Shown here piece by piece: positions 1 to 13,346 of a DNA stretch of 32,099 nucleotides. The notes under the pieces are model-generated. The model searched no databases. It saw nothing but the letters and a program-made list of their open reading frames with translations, and was not told the origin of the DNA. Position 1 is the first letter of the stretch; the number at the start of each line of letters is the position of its first letter. The DNA is from Dissophora ornata (lineage: Eukaryota; Mortierellomycota; Mortierellomycetes; Mortierellales; Mortierellaceae). Location: positions 1 through 32,099 of the forward strand of contig MU616741.1 in the NCBI GenBank assembly GCA_025201705.1, read 5' to 3'. Both the position numbers and the translations under genes were made by a program.

Positions 1-1040
1 TCAGCGTCATGTGGGTCAAGTGTGGGTCCTGGACAGACCCCGCCTTCGTGGTCTTCCAGACGCTACCTGATACAAACTCGCTTTTTCAGTCTTATTATTT
101 TGTTTCCACCATAGCATATTGAGCTCTGCAGCATTGTTCAAAGCACAACTTCGACATGACATCGATTGCGTTCAAGAAGGATTATATGTCTACAAGCGTA
201 TATGAAGGGGAAAGAATCGAGCTCTGCAACACCAAGAAATCTCCTTTCCAAGAACAAACTCTCAAGAGTGTTGAGCGCGATGCGTTCTCGTTGCTGCATT
301 CGCTAATACAAATATCTATCCCTGTTTCTAAGCAGAACTGGCTCTGCCATTAAACTGGGTGAGTGTGGACCTGGACCAATTTGCATCGGGGTTTTATGCA
401 TACGATCAGCTGCAGTTTTTCAAGGAGCGTTTTTGGATGAACAAGACTTTGATCTACGGGTCACATGCTGACGTTCGATATTGTACGCCACCAAATCGTG
501 TGTGTCGTGTGGTCGTTTCTTTCAACCCCCAACTGCAGCTTCAATTCAGTTCTGTCCCTTGTTATTCGATTGATGTTTCCTGGAAAGATCATATGCGAGG
601 GCGTATATCATGGCATACACGAGTGCTGTATAAAATCGAAGAGCATGTTTCAAAACGAGGCCATGTTGGCTCTCCAGGAATGAAGACCCGGCCGGGATGG
701 CTGGATATGGATATTAGCGATTTCAGGCACAAAATTCAGGCCAAAGATCAAGTTCAGTGGCTTTGCATGAATCCACCGCCCAAAACACAGATCATTCCGC
801 CGAAATAAACAACGCCCGACAGGTGTGCGCGCTGTGGAACGAATGCTCTGAACAACCACTGCCCATCCTCATCTTTAATCTCGTGGCCGCCCTCGCCGAG
901 CCTCACTAAAACAAACAAAAGGTAGTGTCCACTGTCTTTGTCCTTAAAAAACACCCAAGCCCACAGAGCGCTATGCCGAGGATGTTAGTCTGATCAACAC
1001 TCGAAACGCTCATAGGTGTAAAAGCGTGTCTGCATTCAGC
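1..1040. other. Upstream stretch without a supportable gene
   Basis: I see no convincing gene here. One frame on the plus strand is open from 359 to 808, but it starts without an ATG (first ATG at 437), has no recognisable domain, and overlapping frames on both strands are equally protein-like. The part just before 1041 should hold the promoter and leader of the PPR gene. An upstream gene tail, a degraded gene or a short leader exon cannot be excluded. Confidence 0.4.
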
Positions 1041-4000
1041 ATGTCCTCGACCATGTCTTTGGCCAGGCGAGGATCATCCACCTGCATTTCACGTGGAGAG
1101 TCTTGCTGGACAATACGTCGCACTTTCTACTCGACACGTCAGCAACTGGATCAGCATTCGCTTCTGAGGTCCGACTCACGACCACTGCTCATGGATCCCA
1201 AAGTGACGCGCCATTGGATCAGAGCTTTCCACCGCATGACATTGCAGTCCCGTCTCCGACAAACAATAAAACATTCAGGGCGGATACGCGACGCTCCTCT
1301 ATTCACTCGACGTTCAGCGGGAAGAAGGTGGCCTTTTGAGGACACCACGAATGATGCGCCCAAGTACAGGATTTTGGAGGGACAAGATTCTTATCGTCTC
1401 AGCAGCTTCCAGTTCAACCCATTCGTCAACTATCCAGATGCAGAAAGAGGTGCACCATGGCTTTCCACTCATATTGCTAGTAGCCCCCAGGATCAAGAAA
1501 CCTTCAACTTCTGGACTATTAATTCATTACCCCGAGCACATAATCGACGCGAGATTTTAAGGGTGGGCAATCGACCCGGTCACAACACCGAATCTTCGAT
1601 GACGCTGGATGAGGCTGTTGGAGGAGCAGAAGCAGCACCCAACAGTGCTGCTCCGGCCTGGCTTATGGGACCTAGAGCCTCGAACCAGACATCCTCACCG
1701 TCAACGTGGCCGTTCGAATCTTATCGTCTGGATTCAATACAGACAGCAATGGTCAAGGAAGTGATCGGGAAGCTCAGCAATGAGACTTTGAGCCAGCAAG
1801 AGCTTGCGAACGATCTCCAGAGAATAGGGCAGGCAACTCTTTTACGGTGGGGCTTGCCTCTCGCATTTGTAGATGCGGCCGCGAATCAGCAAGATGTCAT
1901 TGGAGTAGGTCTGGACACCTTAATCTCCACCCTGCCCCACTCGCGCGACAATAACACTTGGGCTGGAACGCTTGTGGGTGTTTTGGAGGATTACCACATG
2001 CTAAAACTTATTGACCGGACATGTCTCGCTTGTCTGCATCACAACATCTATCATACAAAACCCAAAACCCGTGATTCTGAGGCACGGACACAAAAACGGT
2101 CATGGCTGGAGGCGATAGAAAGGGTACAGGCACAACGGAATGCCAAGCGAATCGACGTTGAGGAGTGGAGGATACAGACTAGGCGGTTCCGGTTACAGCT
2201 GGCGATGGCGCGCGAGACGGGGATCATGCCGAGCGAGGCAGAATATACTGAGTTCATGAAGAGCTGTCAGAGGGCGGGTCAGGTTCGGGAACTCGAGCTA
2301 ACCTTTAACCATTACTTGGACAACCACCAAAACGCGCGGCAGCAGCAAATGTTGCAACGACAACCGGGAGACCCAGCGGGCGCTGACCACCCGAGCGAAA
2401 GGATCTACCGCGAGTACATCAAGGGTCTCGTGAGGCAGGGCAGAATGGACCACGCCCAGGAAGTTTTCAACAGCATGAAGCGTAGAGGCTTAACACCTTC
2501 CATCGTCATCTTTGGAGTCATGATTGATGGCTATGGACGGGATATGGACCTTCGAAAGATGAGACAGATGCTTAAAGCACTCAACGCTTCGGGGCTACTC
2601 CCGACAGTCACGATTTATACATCATTGATTGCGAACTATATCAGGGCTGGAGCGCTGCAGAGAGCCGATGAGGTTTATCGCCAAATGGTGGTAAGAGCAG
2701 ACCTGAATATGGACAAGCAGAGCAGGAACGTAGTGGAGAACCTGTTGAGGCTCGGTGGAGGCCGAGGGGTCATTCCAATCGATACTCAGGCTACAGTTGA
2801 TGCCAAGACTGTACAAAAGGCCGACGATACCATATTAGCAAATCCCGGGATGGAGCGTCCGAACAGGGTCATGCATTTTAACCACAAACTCAGGCGCTAT
2901 GCGGACGCGGTGAATATGTCTCGGGTTGTCACCTTGTACAAGCGACTTGTCAAAGAAGGATTGAGACCGAACTCGACAACCTACAACATTGTACTGGATG
3001 CTCTTGTGATGTCTGGCCAACTCAAGGACGGACTGCAGCTTCTGGAACACATGAAGAAATCAGAGGAGGGCCAACCTGATGCTGTTACTTTCTCGACATT
3101 GATTCATGGGGCTGTACAGGAAGAGAAGGTGGACCTGGGCTGGAGTCTTTACAATGAGATGAGATCACGATCGATAGACCCATCCTTGCACACATACGTT
3201 TCCCTATTCGAATTGGTCGCTCTGGATCCTACGAACAAACGTGGACGCTCGATCGTAAAGCAATACGGTTTCCCTGGGGATCATAGGGTCCGTTTCCCAG
3301 TCAAGGCGCCTGTCGAGGATTTAGTCGGACTAAATTTCGCCAGCGAGTTGTATAACCAGCTTTGTAACCAGGGACTACAGCCAAACGAGCACGTTTTTTG
3401 CAGCCTGTTGAATATGGCTGCGCGTGGCGGATTCATGGACCTGGCGCAACACGTGTATCTAGAGATGGCCTACAAAAATGTTGAGCCCAATACAGCCATC
3501 ATGACGACGTTGATTAAAGGTTTCGCCATCCGGAGAGACTTTGAGTCGGGCTGGAAGGTGTGGAAGCATATGGTGGAGACGAATATACCAAGGAACGCGA
3601 TTACATATCAACACCTGGTTCGACTCTGTGAACGTTCGCTGCCGAATCCCATCGTCACGGCCGAGATCTTGGACGGTCCCTCGTCCCATAAAGTCGATAA
3701 AGAAGATTTGCAAACCTCTAAGAAGGCAGGTAGACCGAAACTCATGAAGGAAATGACAAAGGAGCAAAGACTTCCGCAAGGGAAAGAAGCTCTGGCGGCT
3801 CAGGGGGAGAGCAGGAAGGAGTCGCTCGAGAACACGTCCAGGATTCCATTGGAGATATTGACAGAGATTCGCGATCAGATGAGTGTCGATCGCGTACATT
3901 GGTCTCGTGTGCTGCAGTTCCGCAAAAGAGCTATTGATCGCAGCATCTGGGCTCCCATTGCTTCGGAGGTTGGTCCCGTTATGGCAGCATCGGAAGCGTT

Positions 4001-4382
4001 GGCAAGTGGAAACTCCAGATTTTCCGCCCGTGATTCCCCGTTTAGAAGCTCTGATCTCGTGAGCACCACCAACACCAGAATCTACGACGCTGACACTGAA
4101 GCCGGCTTGTCTCCTGCACCAGTCGTCTGTAAGGAAATTTACACTGGGGGTGGCGACATGTATGTACCGAGACGAGCCCCACGCAAGGCTACGCTGCTGA
4201 GGTGGAATGCGGATGACAAGACTCCGATATTGATGAAGGATCACAAACGAGCAGCTGCTACAGATGAGGAGAAAGATAGATACTCGGACGATGAAGTGCG
4301 CAGTAATGTTAGTAGGAGTAGTCAGACAAGCAGAGCGTTTGAGAACGACGAAGGGTGCAGCCATGCCGTCTCGTCATCGTAA
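1041..4382 (+). CDS. Mitochondrial pentatricopeptide repeat (PPR) protein
   Basis: Single open frame of 1113 codons from the ATG at 1041; the frame can be extended to a GTG at 1026, but ATG is the sensible start. The N-terminus (MSSTMSLARRGSS, then many Arg/Ser and an RRTFYS segment) looks like a mitochondrial presequence. Helical-hairpin PPR units of about 35 residues are visible near residues 455-560 (for example RIYREYIKGLVRQGRMDHA and TIYTSLIANYIRAGALQRA), 640-720 (TYNIVLDALVMSGQLKDG, VTFSTLIHGAVQEEKVDLG) and 780-865 (HVFCSLLNMAARGGFMDLA, AIMTTLIKGFAIRRDFESG). PPR proteins bind organelle RNA base by base and act in its processing, stability or translation; the target here is unknown. The last 250 residues are charged and low in complexity. 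The family call is secure; no specific yeast equivalent (CBP1, PET309 and others) can be assigned by eye. Confidence 0.9.
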   Translation: MSSTMSLARRGSSTCISRGESCWTIRRTFYSTRQQLDQHSLLRSDSRPLLMDPKVTRHWIRAFHRMTLQSRLRQTIKHSGRIRDAPLFTRRSAGRRWPFEDTTNDAPKYRILEGQDSYRLSSFQFNPFVNYPDAERGAPWLSTHIASSPQDQETFNFWTINSLPRAHNRREILRVGNRPGHNTESSMTLDEAVGGAEAAPNSAAPAWLMGPRASNQTSSPSTWPFESYRLDSIQTAMVKEVIGKLSNETLSQQELANDLQRIGQATLLRWGLPLAFVDAAANQQDVIGVGLDTLISTLPHSRDNNTWAGTLVGVLEDYHMLKLIDRTCLACLHHNIYHTKPKTRDSEARTQKRSWLEAIERVQAQRNAKRIDVEEWRIQTRRFRLQLAMARETGIMPSEAEYTEFMKSCQRAGQVRELELTFNHYLDNHQNARQQQMLQRQPGDPAGADHPSERIYREYIKGLVRQGRMDHAQEVFNSMKRRGLTPSIVIFGVMIDGYGRDMDLRKMRQMLKALNASGLLPTVTIYTSLIANYIRAGALQRADEVYRQMVVRADLNMDKQSRNVVENLLRLGGGRGVIPIDTQATVDAKTVQKADDTILANPGMERPNRVMHFNHKLRRYADAVNMSRVVTLYKRLVKEGLRPNSTTYNIVLDALVMSGQLKDGLQLLEHMKKSEEGQPDAVTFSTLIHGAVQEEKVDLGWSLYNEMRSRSIDPSLHTYVSLFELVALDPTNKRGRSIVKQYGFPGDHRVRFPVKAPVEDLVGLNFASELYNQLCNQGLQPNEHVFCSLLNMAARGGFMDLAQHVYLEMAYKNVEPNTAIMTTLIKGFAIRRDFESGWKVWKHMVETNIPRNAITYQHLVRLCERSLPNPIVTAEILDGPSSHKVDKEDLQTSKKAGRPKLMKEMTKEQRLPQGKEALAAQGESRKESLENTSRIPLEILTEIRDQMSVDRVHWSRVLQFRKRAIDRSIWAPIASEVGPVMAASEALASGNSRFSARDSPFRSSDLVSTTNTRIYDADTEAGLSPAPVVCKEIYTGGGDMYVPRRAPRKATLLRWNADDKTPILMKDHKRAAATDEEKDRYSDDEVRSNVSRSSQTSRAFENDEGCSHAVSSS

Positions 4383-4858
4383 GCATAGATTCGAGTAGTG
4401 TTTTGTTAGAACTCGACCTCCTATTGTAACAATAACATGTCAAATCCGCCATACGAATAGTTCATGCTCACTTTTTTGATGCGAGAGAGCATTTGGTTGT
4501 GACGTGAAGATGGAGGTGTGTATCTGCGAATTTCTCCCACGGATGATGGCAGTATGTGACCACGGTGAATGGTGCGCTTGTGATGAAAAAAGTAGATGCC
4601 TGGGGAGGGGCCATGGACGGAAACAAGGACGAAAGACGCAGGCCTAGGAAGCGATTATAATCAAGGCAGTGGTGGTTCATGTCTTTTTTTTTTGCTATTT
4701 TTTTTATTCAGGAGCAGATGCTCGAGTATTTTTTCGTCGTTTTTATATACAATCGAAGGGAATCCGGGTCTGAGAGTCGTGGTCGTCGTCGTCCTCAGAT
4801 CGCATCCCCCTCGGTACTTTTAGATGTATTTTGCTTGGTTGATGGAAAGCTCGCGAAT
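4383..4858. other. Intergenic, convergent 3' ends
   Basis: Lies between the convergent ends of the PPR gene and the CipC-like gene. It holds T-rich runs (around 4683-4706) that would be A-rich on the minus strand and suit the 3' untranslated region of the CipC-like gene. No coding frame is credible. Confidence 0.5.
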
Positions 4859-5146
4859 TTACTGGTACTGCTCATCGTAGATTTTCTCAGCGTTGACCTT
4901 GGCCTGGTGCTTGGTCCTCTCGCGGTCCACCAAATCCAAACCCTTGGTCTCGACGAGTTTGTCGACCTCGGCAGCAGCGAAGGCAGCGAAGAGCTCCTTG
5001 GTGAGCTTGTGCTTGTCGTCGGTGTTAGCCTCGTGGTGCTTCATGGCCTCGAAGGCGGCAGCTCCGGCAATGAGCTCGTGGGTCAAGGAGGACTTGTGGA
5101 CTTTGTCGCCGTAGACAGCTTCGTGGTTCTCGCCGAATCCGAACAT
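4859..5146 (-). CDS. CipC-like small protein (DUF3759 family)
   Basis: Intronless 95-residue protein starting MFGFGENHEAVYGDKVHK and continuing with a conserved SLTHELIAGAAAFEAMKHHE block, then a charged helical half ending YDEQYQ. The opening MFGxGExH..VY and the HELIAGAAAFEAMK block are the signature of the fungal CipC family, first seen as a concanamycin-induced protein in Aspergillus and often abundant in hyphae and under stress; its biochemical role is not known. The length is close to the family norm (about 100-115). No signal peptide or membrane segment. A TATA box lies about 100 bp upstream at 5242-5249, and the leader is pyrimidine-rich, suggesting strong expression. Confidence 0.85.
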   Translation of the reverse strand: MFGFGENHEAVYGDKVHKSSLTHELIAGAAAFEAMKHHEANTDDKHKLTKELFAAFAAAEVDKLVETKGLDLVDRERTKHQAKVNAEKIYDEQYQ

Positions 5147-5241
5147 GTTTGGTTATAAAAGTGTGGTTGGGGGGTGGTGGTGGGGAAAGTGGGTGTGATT
5201 GGGTTGGGTTGAGAAGAAGAAGAGAAAAGAAAGGAGTGAGT

Positions 5242-5249
5242 CTTTTATA
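5242..5249 (-). promoter_or_regulatory. TATA box of the CipC-like gene
   Basis: TATAAAAG on the minus strand, 96 bp upstream of the ATG at 5146 and followed by a pyrimidine-rich leader. An AGGGG element (stress-response-type, minus strand) lies further upstream at 5401-5405. Inferred from sequence only. Confidence 0.6.
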
Positions 5250-7240
5250 CCAAGATGGGCGGAAGCAATGGCAGGAATAGTCACGGACAAATGGAAACCG
5301 CCAGAACAAATAAAGAACCAAGCGCTGCAATGGGGGGAAGCGGATGGAGCAGGTGTTATGCTGACGCAGTGCGGTGCGCGCGTTCCCCGGTCAATTGAGG
5401 CCCCTGTGTTGTGCGTTTATATTTGACCAAAGTACTTTAAAACTTGACATATCACTCGCCCCTCAATATTATTGATGCAAACCAAAATACAGGTATACAA
5501 CTCGTTCCCTCCTCCTCCCAGCCATCGTCTTTGCTAACCGGAACGCAACTCCAGATGCATGTATACTTTATGCGTCCTTGAGCAATAACACGCGTCAGAA
5601 GGCAGGGGGGTCGCATGAATGACACCCATGTTCAGTACATGTACTACACTTGGAATAGAAGCGCGATTGTTGGGACCATGTTCTGGTCTACAGAGTGTGT
5701 TCATGCTGGTGCACCTGTATTCTTCGTTAATGTCCTTTGCGTCTTCCTGTCGCAGAGTAAGTGCGACTGTGCAAGGGGGGCAAGAGCAGAGCAGAGCAAC
5801 GGTCCAATTGACCCTCCCGTGATTGGGCAGAATAAATGGACCACTGATAGGGTAATCACCGAGTACGGAAAATCATTCGCGAAAACACTGTCTCTTTGGT
5901 GCAGGCATAAAAATAGCACCCTGGCTCGCTGGTTTGTTTTGGTTGAAATGGGGAAGAATCTGTCACACGCCCCAATCTCTGCTGACATATGAGTGCTGCA
6001 AACAGAGGCACTGGACAACTTGGGCTGGGCTATCCGAGAGTAGAGGCATTTCATTGCGAATGAGAAAGGGGACACGCCGCAAATGTACACAAAAGAAACT
6101 CCATAACACCACAACTCCCGAACAATGTAAACACACCACTTCAACACTAGTCAGATCTTGCTCTCTGCATTTGCCCGCTTATTTATCTGTGCTCTCATGG
6201 CGTCAACATGCAAGGAAACGGCCATCTCGATCTCCTTCAATGGAAACAAAACAAATCTACCAAAATCACTCTCGGTATAAATGAAAATGCACCGAACCAT
6301 CTCTCACAGGCAACGTCAAGATAGACGTTAACATTCCACTTTGCCCCGGAAGACAATTCCTTTCGCAAGCGAGGACCGTAAAGTGACAGACAGGCTTAGG
6401 TACCAGCAGGGCATATTCGAGACCAATAGAGTGTGGGCAGAAAACATTAATGAGACCTCTTGACACACAAAGAATGAACTCTGTTGATTTCCCGGGATAC
6501 AAAATAAACACCTCTCTCTAGGAGGTCATAGTACTGTACTAAGAATTGCTCTTGGTTCTTCTTTACTCGTCCTCCTCGGAGGCAAGGAAAGCAAAAATAA
6601 AAAAACGCGCAAACACTTGCTTTTCTAGGAATATGCGCCATTTTTTAAATGTCGACACACACAACAGCTAGCCAACAGCCAACATACACGTACTGCATGT
6701 ACAAGCAGAATCAACGTGGGCCGTTTTGTTTGAACGAATAGCTGCTTACCACATATGATACCACAGCCCGTTTCAGAGTCTGGGACCCTTGGAACTAAGG
6801 TATGAAGTACACAGATGAACACGGCTAATAATATCTTTGGATTATTTTTGACTGCCGCCACCTGTTCATTTTTTTGACGTATCATTGGTAATTTCGCAAA
6901 CGAATAAAAAAGCAACCAATAGATGTAAAAATATCCGACAGCTACCGTTTCGGACTCAACCCTATTCCTGTAAAGCGTTGTTGTATAGCAAGCATAGCGA
7001 TACATGCGTTATGGGCTTTTACAGCGAACGATCCAATTTTTATTTCGTTTGTGTTGGGGAAGTTCTCTCCCACTCCTTTGCGTTTTTGCGGATTCGAAAA
7101 ACTGAAGAGCTCATCTGTTGCAAAGAGTGCGGTTACTGTATCATACACCAAGGGAGTGGCCCAGTTGGGCCAGTTCGTTCGGGGTTCGTTGCAGAACATC
7201 ATGATCGATGCGCAGTGAAAGATAAATTTGGCCGGCACTC

Positions 7241-7289
7241 ATGCCACGCATGAGGACACTTTTTTTTTTAATGCCACGCATGAGGACAC
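7241..7289. repeat. 19-bp direct repeat around a T-tract
   Basis: ATGCCACGCATGAGGACAC occurs perfectly at 7241-7259 and again at 7271-7289. The 11 bases between are ten T followed by one A. It is outside any gene, just past the 3' end of GID4. It may be a small slippage duplication or the footprint of an insertion; no flanking element is visible. Confidence 0.85.
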
Positions 7290-7426
7290 GCGACTTAGCC
7301 TGTATTGGGAATTGACTATGTACATTATATACAGGAGTTTGTGTAGGGCGAGGGACGAGCAAAAGGAAAGAAACTAGTAGAGTATGTACAGATACGGGGC
7401 AAGATATAAAGCACAGCGATCTTATA

Positions 7427-8752
7427 TCAGCGAAATTCGTATGATTCGAAGGACAAAGGACGATCCTCGATGTGTGTCAACTTCAGGTTCTGGAACCTAT
7501 TTGCAATCATTAGATAGACAGACATTGGTTAGATCAGAGGAATGAACATCGCAGCAGGCAGCTTTCCTTGAGAGACAAGAAAAGATCGCAGAATCCGATA
7601 CGAATGAGCAGACTTACATTTCGCTTGACCTGTGGTAGTAATAACCATCAATATCGCCTGTGGCCTTATTGTAGCATATGTAATAAAAACCTGCAAAGCT
7701 TGCTCCTGTGATCCCCGCGACACGGTGATCCGGTACTAGGAAATGCTCCTTCCAGCGCATAAAGACGACATCCTTGTCATGAAAACTGTATTTGAACTTT
7801 TCCTGCGCAAAAGTCTCGCGCATAGAGTGGAATTGATCAAACTTCATCTAGGAGTGATAAAGGATATAGAGATGAACATTTTGGTGAGCACATGAGAAGT
7901 ATGGTCATGTGCCAAGTGTTTATGGCAAGAGACACTCTAGAACCCACGGTATAAGTACAGGCACTACAGTACATGTAGAATGCAAGTCCATCTCAAATCC
8001 ACTAACCACATGTCTCTTGGTCCAGCTCACATTGAACTTACCCAATGTGCCTTGTCTGTGTCGACGGTCGCATCCCACTTTCCAGTTACGAACGAATGTG
8101 CGTTGCCGATAATCTCGGCCTCGAAGAATGTCGTCAATTCTGGGTACTCCTCTGTTAGTCCGCTGATGTGCAGGTATCCGCATAGTGACGAGTCCTTCAG
8201 GTTTACATCCTAATGTAACGTCGATGCAGCATTAGAACTAAATAACGTGGACCATCAATGATAAATGAGGCGAAATGAACATGATACCTTGATATCAACC
8301 ATAACCTCATAGTTGCTGGAACCCGACTTTTGCTCGCCCCTGAATCGACTTCCGGTATACAGGTGCGCGGTCCGTGTTGGCAGTAAACGTACAGCTTCAA
8401 AGGGATCGTAGCGCCTAGAAATCGTCGAGACAGGCGGCTTTCGAAGCAGAGCTAGGCCCCCAATTAACTTTTGTTGTTGTTGCTTAAGAAGTGCCATCTT
8501 GTTGTTGTCGCTCAAAGCTGCACTGCAGTTGGTGGCGGACGCGTTTAGTGCACAGGTAGACCAGTGACGGATGCCGTTGATGTGAACGAACAGGCTATCT
8601 TGTCCATGTGCACCGCAGGTCGCTAGATCCATGCCATCAGTGTCGACGAGCATCATGTCCGTATCCGAGAGACAGCCGCAAGTGCAGGTTGCGCCGGTCA
8701 GCACCGCCGTGGAGTCAGTGGCGGAGTCGCATGTCTGTGTGAAAACGGGCAT
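7427..8752 (-). CDS. GID4: GID4/Vid24, substrate receptor of the GID/CTLH E3 ubiquitin ligase
   Basis: GID4 binds N-terminal proline degrons and brings gluconeogenic enzymes (Fbp1, Mdh2, Icl1, Pck1 in yeast) to the GID E3 ligase when glucose returns. Exons on the minus strand: 8752-8288, 8209-8042, 7847-7618, 7496-7427, all GT-AG and joining in frame to 310 residues. The conserved beta-barrel is complete: [20 protein letters not shown], then [20 protein letters not shown], then [27 protein letters not shown] and [11 protein letters not shown], ending SYEFR like the human C-terminus. The N-terminal 110 residues are Cys/Thr/Ser-rich and not conserved. ATG at 8752 (MPVFTQ) is chosen; the frame stays open upstream to about 8876 without an ATG, so a further 5' exon is possible. 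Human GID4 is 300 residues. The identity is firm, the start less so. Confidence 0.93.
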
Positions 8753-11192
<2,440 letters not shown>

Positions 11193-11529
11193 GCCTTGGG
11201 GCCATCCTAGAGCTTCAATGTATATACAAATAAAAAACAATAAACCACGCGCATTTCATTGATCGGCATGGAGGTTACGGAACTGGCGGCGGCGCTGTCA
11301 TGGATTGCCACCAATTGCGGGAAAGAGAGTTCTGTGGTTGACGGAGCCAATAGTGAGCAACTCCACATTTTTTGATCGAGTTACCGTCACATGATATTCG
11401 TCGTTTGTTCTTCTTTCCCCGCTTCACATTCGTTCACTTTACCCGCTCTTGCATTCTTCTTTCTCTCATCCCCTCGCCTCCATTCTCCACAAAAGGAACC
11501 TCTAGTTGACTCCAAACTTTATAACATCG

Positions 11530-13129
11530 ATGAGCGACGACAGCAGCAACACCGCCAACTCTGCAGGACAAACCGTTGACCCTGTGCACCAGCTCCTGCA
11601 GGGGAACAGCAACGGCGTCCCAGGACAGGCGCTTACAGCCGAGCAAAGGAACGAGCGCCGCGAGGCCCTCTTGCAGCGACAACGCGAATCCCGGGAGAAA
11701 GCCCAGCAGATCTCCCAGGCTGCCAGAGCAAATGTTGCCACTAGCATCAACTCAGGTGCTTCGGCGGCTTTAGCACCAACACCTTCAGCTCCTGCGCCTA
11801 CTACTGCTGCCACTACTATCACATCAGCAACAACAGCAACAGCAACAGCGACGCCTGCCTCGGATGCGCCTGTTCGTGAAAACATGGTCCAACAAGCAGT
11901 ATCGTTCCTTTCATCACCAAGCGTCCAGTCTGCGGAAGAGTCCAAGAAGATCCAGTTCCTGGAAAAGAAGGGTCTGACAACCAAGGAGATCGAGCTGGCC
12001 AGAGCTCGGGTTTCTGGATCAGCCTCTACTGTAGGTTCAACCGCTATGGAGAACAACCGATACCATTCAATGGGGTTGTTGACAGCCATATATTAACCAT
12101 CGGACGTTATCTCCTTAGCCTGCCATCAGCGCCACCCCGCAGCCACAACAACCACAGCAGCAACAGCCATACCAACCAGTATCGGCTCCTGTGTCGCTCA
12201 ATCCCATCCCTCCGCCAGTCCCTCCCCGCGACTACGCCCCTATGCCAGTGTATGTTCAACAACAGCAGATTGCCACCGATCCAAACGCATTCAAGAAAAA
12301 ACTTGTTATCGCGATGCTGATCTCTGGCGGTGTCACTGTCTTGACATCAATCATTGTTCAGGTAAGGAGGGCGATCGAGAAACATTTTCTGCTCCTTGCT
12401 GCCTGATTTTCTCTGGAATCTAACGTATATCGATATTCAACGTTTCCCCGTAAAATCCAGAAATTGATATACCCCATGGTTCATGGCATCACGGGCGCGC
12501 GGCAAAGTCTGGCGATCTCGCAGACAGATCTTCTGAGCAAACTCAAGGAGAAGCTACTTGGTTACAGAGAATACCTGCTGGGTCTTCGCCTTGGCAGCAA
12601 CCGCGCTCCAGTTAAGAAGATCAAGGACACTAAGACCACAATTGAGGAAGAAGAGGAAGGAGCAGGACCAAATGATGACAATAAGACGATTACGACGACA
12701 ACAACAACCACTACCACGTCTTCGACTGCGAGTGAAGTGACAACGACTCACCAGACAACTGTGAAGCAATTGGATGAGTTTTCAAAGAAACTGGAGAGCC
12801 ATGCCCACAACCTCAACTTCGAGCAGCTGAAAGCCACGAGAGCCATGACTCAGGATCTGGCGGAATACATCACCAAGGAGACGTATGCACTGACAAGCTC
12901 GGTCGCTTATCCTACCTCGCGGTACTACGGATACAACGCTGCTGGTGCCGCCGCGTCTGGTAAAGGTGGATTGGCAGATCCAACGACACCCGAGGCAGCG
13001 TTGAAGAGCGAGATCAGGTCATTGAAGGGATTGCTGCTCAACTGGAGAAACTTCCCCGTCGCAAAGGAAACCGGTGCTTCAGGATTGAACGGTTCTGGCG
13101 CATTGCCTAACCTTGTGCAGCAGCAGTGA
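11530..13129 (+). CDS. PEX14: Peroxin 14, peroxisomal import docking protein
   Basis: Pex14 docks the cargo receptors Pex5 and Pex7 at the peroxisome membrane and forms the import pore. Exons 11530-12030, 12119-12361 and 12461-13129 join in phase to 470 residues. The conserved receptor-binding domain is at about 114-160 (PVRENMVQQAVSFL then FLEKKGLTTKEIELARAR). A proline motif PPPVPPRDY (about 198-206) matches the SH3 ligand of yeast Pex14 that binds Pex13. A single hydrophobic span is at 228-247 (KLVIAMLISGGVTVLTSIIV), followed by a coiled coil. Unusual points: the conserved domain is preceded by a polar extension of about 110 residues with a Thr/Ala tract, whereas in yeast and man it lies near the N-terminus; a Thr-rich tract also lies after the coil. 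ATG at 11530 is the first in frame; upstream only a TTG at 11506. Confidence 0.93.
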
Positions 13130-13346
13130 GAATAGATAGCCCACAGTAGCTTAGAGACATTAAAGCGCACTTATAGCAACGCAAGATATGTCTCTCGGCC
13201 CGCAGGAATTGTCGACTACAAGCATGGAGGAGAAATCTTGGATCGCGAGTCTTTTAGTTTCCCATTTTTTTCCCTTAGTGGTGGTGGTGGAAAAGTGCAA
13301 GCGCGAGAAGCGATGGTGGTGTACATTTGCAAGTTCTTGTCTTTTA

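Larger units (their letters stand above)
5147..7426. other. Long gene-poor interval
   Basis: About 2.3 kb with no gene I can support. Open frames of 120-150 codons exist on both strands (5615-5992 plus, 5701-6147 minus, 6625-7005 minus), but they overlap one another, lack the G/C-ending codon preference seen in neighbouring genes and show no family motif. The left end is the promoter region of the CipC-like gene; the right end lies beyond the 3' end of GID4. A 19-bp direct repeat is at 7241-7289. A non-coding RNA would not be visible by eye. Confidence 0.45.

Noticed and set aside
359..808. 149-codon open frame before the PPR gene
   Set aside because: No ATG at its start, no motif, and other frames across the same bases look equally protein-like; too weak to call.
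3459..4364. 301-codon open frame antisense to the PPR gene
   Set aside because: It lies wholly opposite a clear PPR coding region, has no family motif, and is explained by the codon bias of the sense strand.
5701..6147. 148-codon minus-strand open frame
   Set aside because: Overlaps a plus-strand frame of similar length, with Cys/Phe-rich composition and no coding bias.
6625..7005. 126-codon minus-strand open frame with hydrophobic parts
   Set aside because: A/T-rich interval, no motif and no promoter; a membrane-like look is common in chance frames of such DNA.
11502..12089. 195-codon frame antisense to PEX14 exon 1
   Set aside because: Shadow of the biased, Ala/Thr-rich PEX14 coding sequence.
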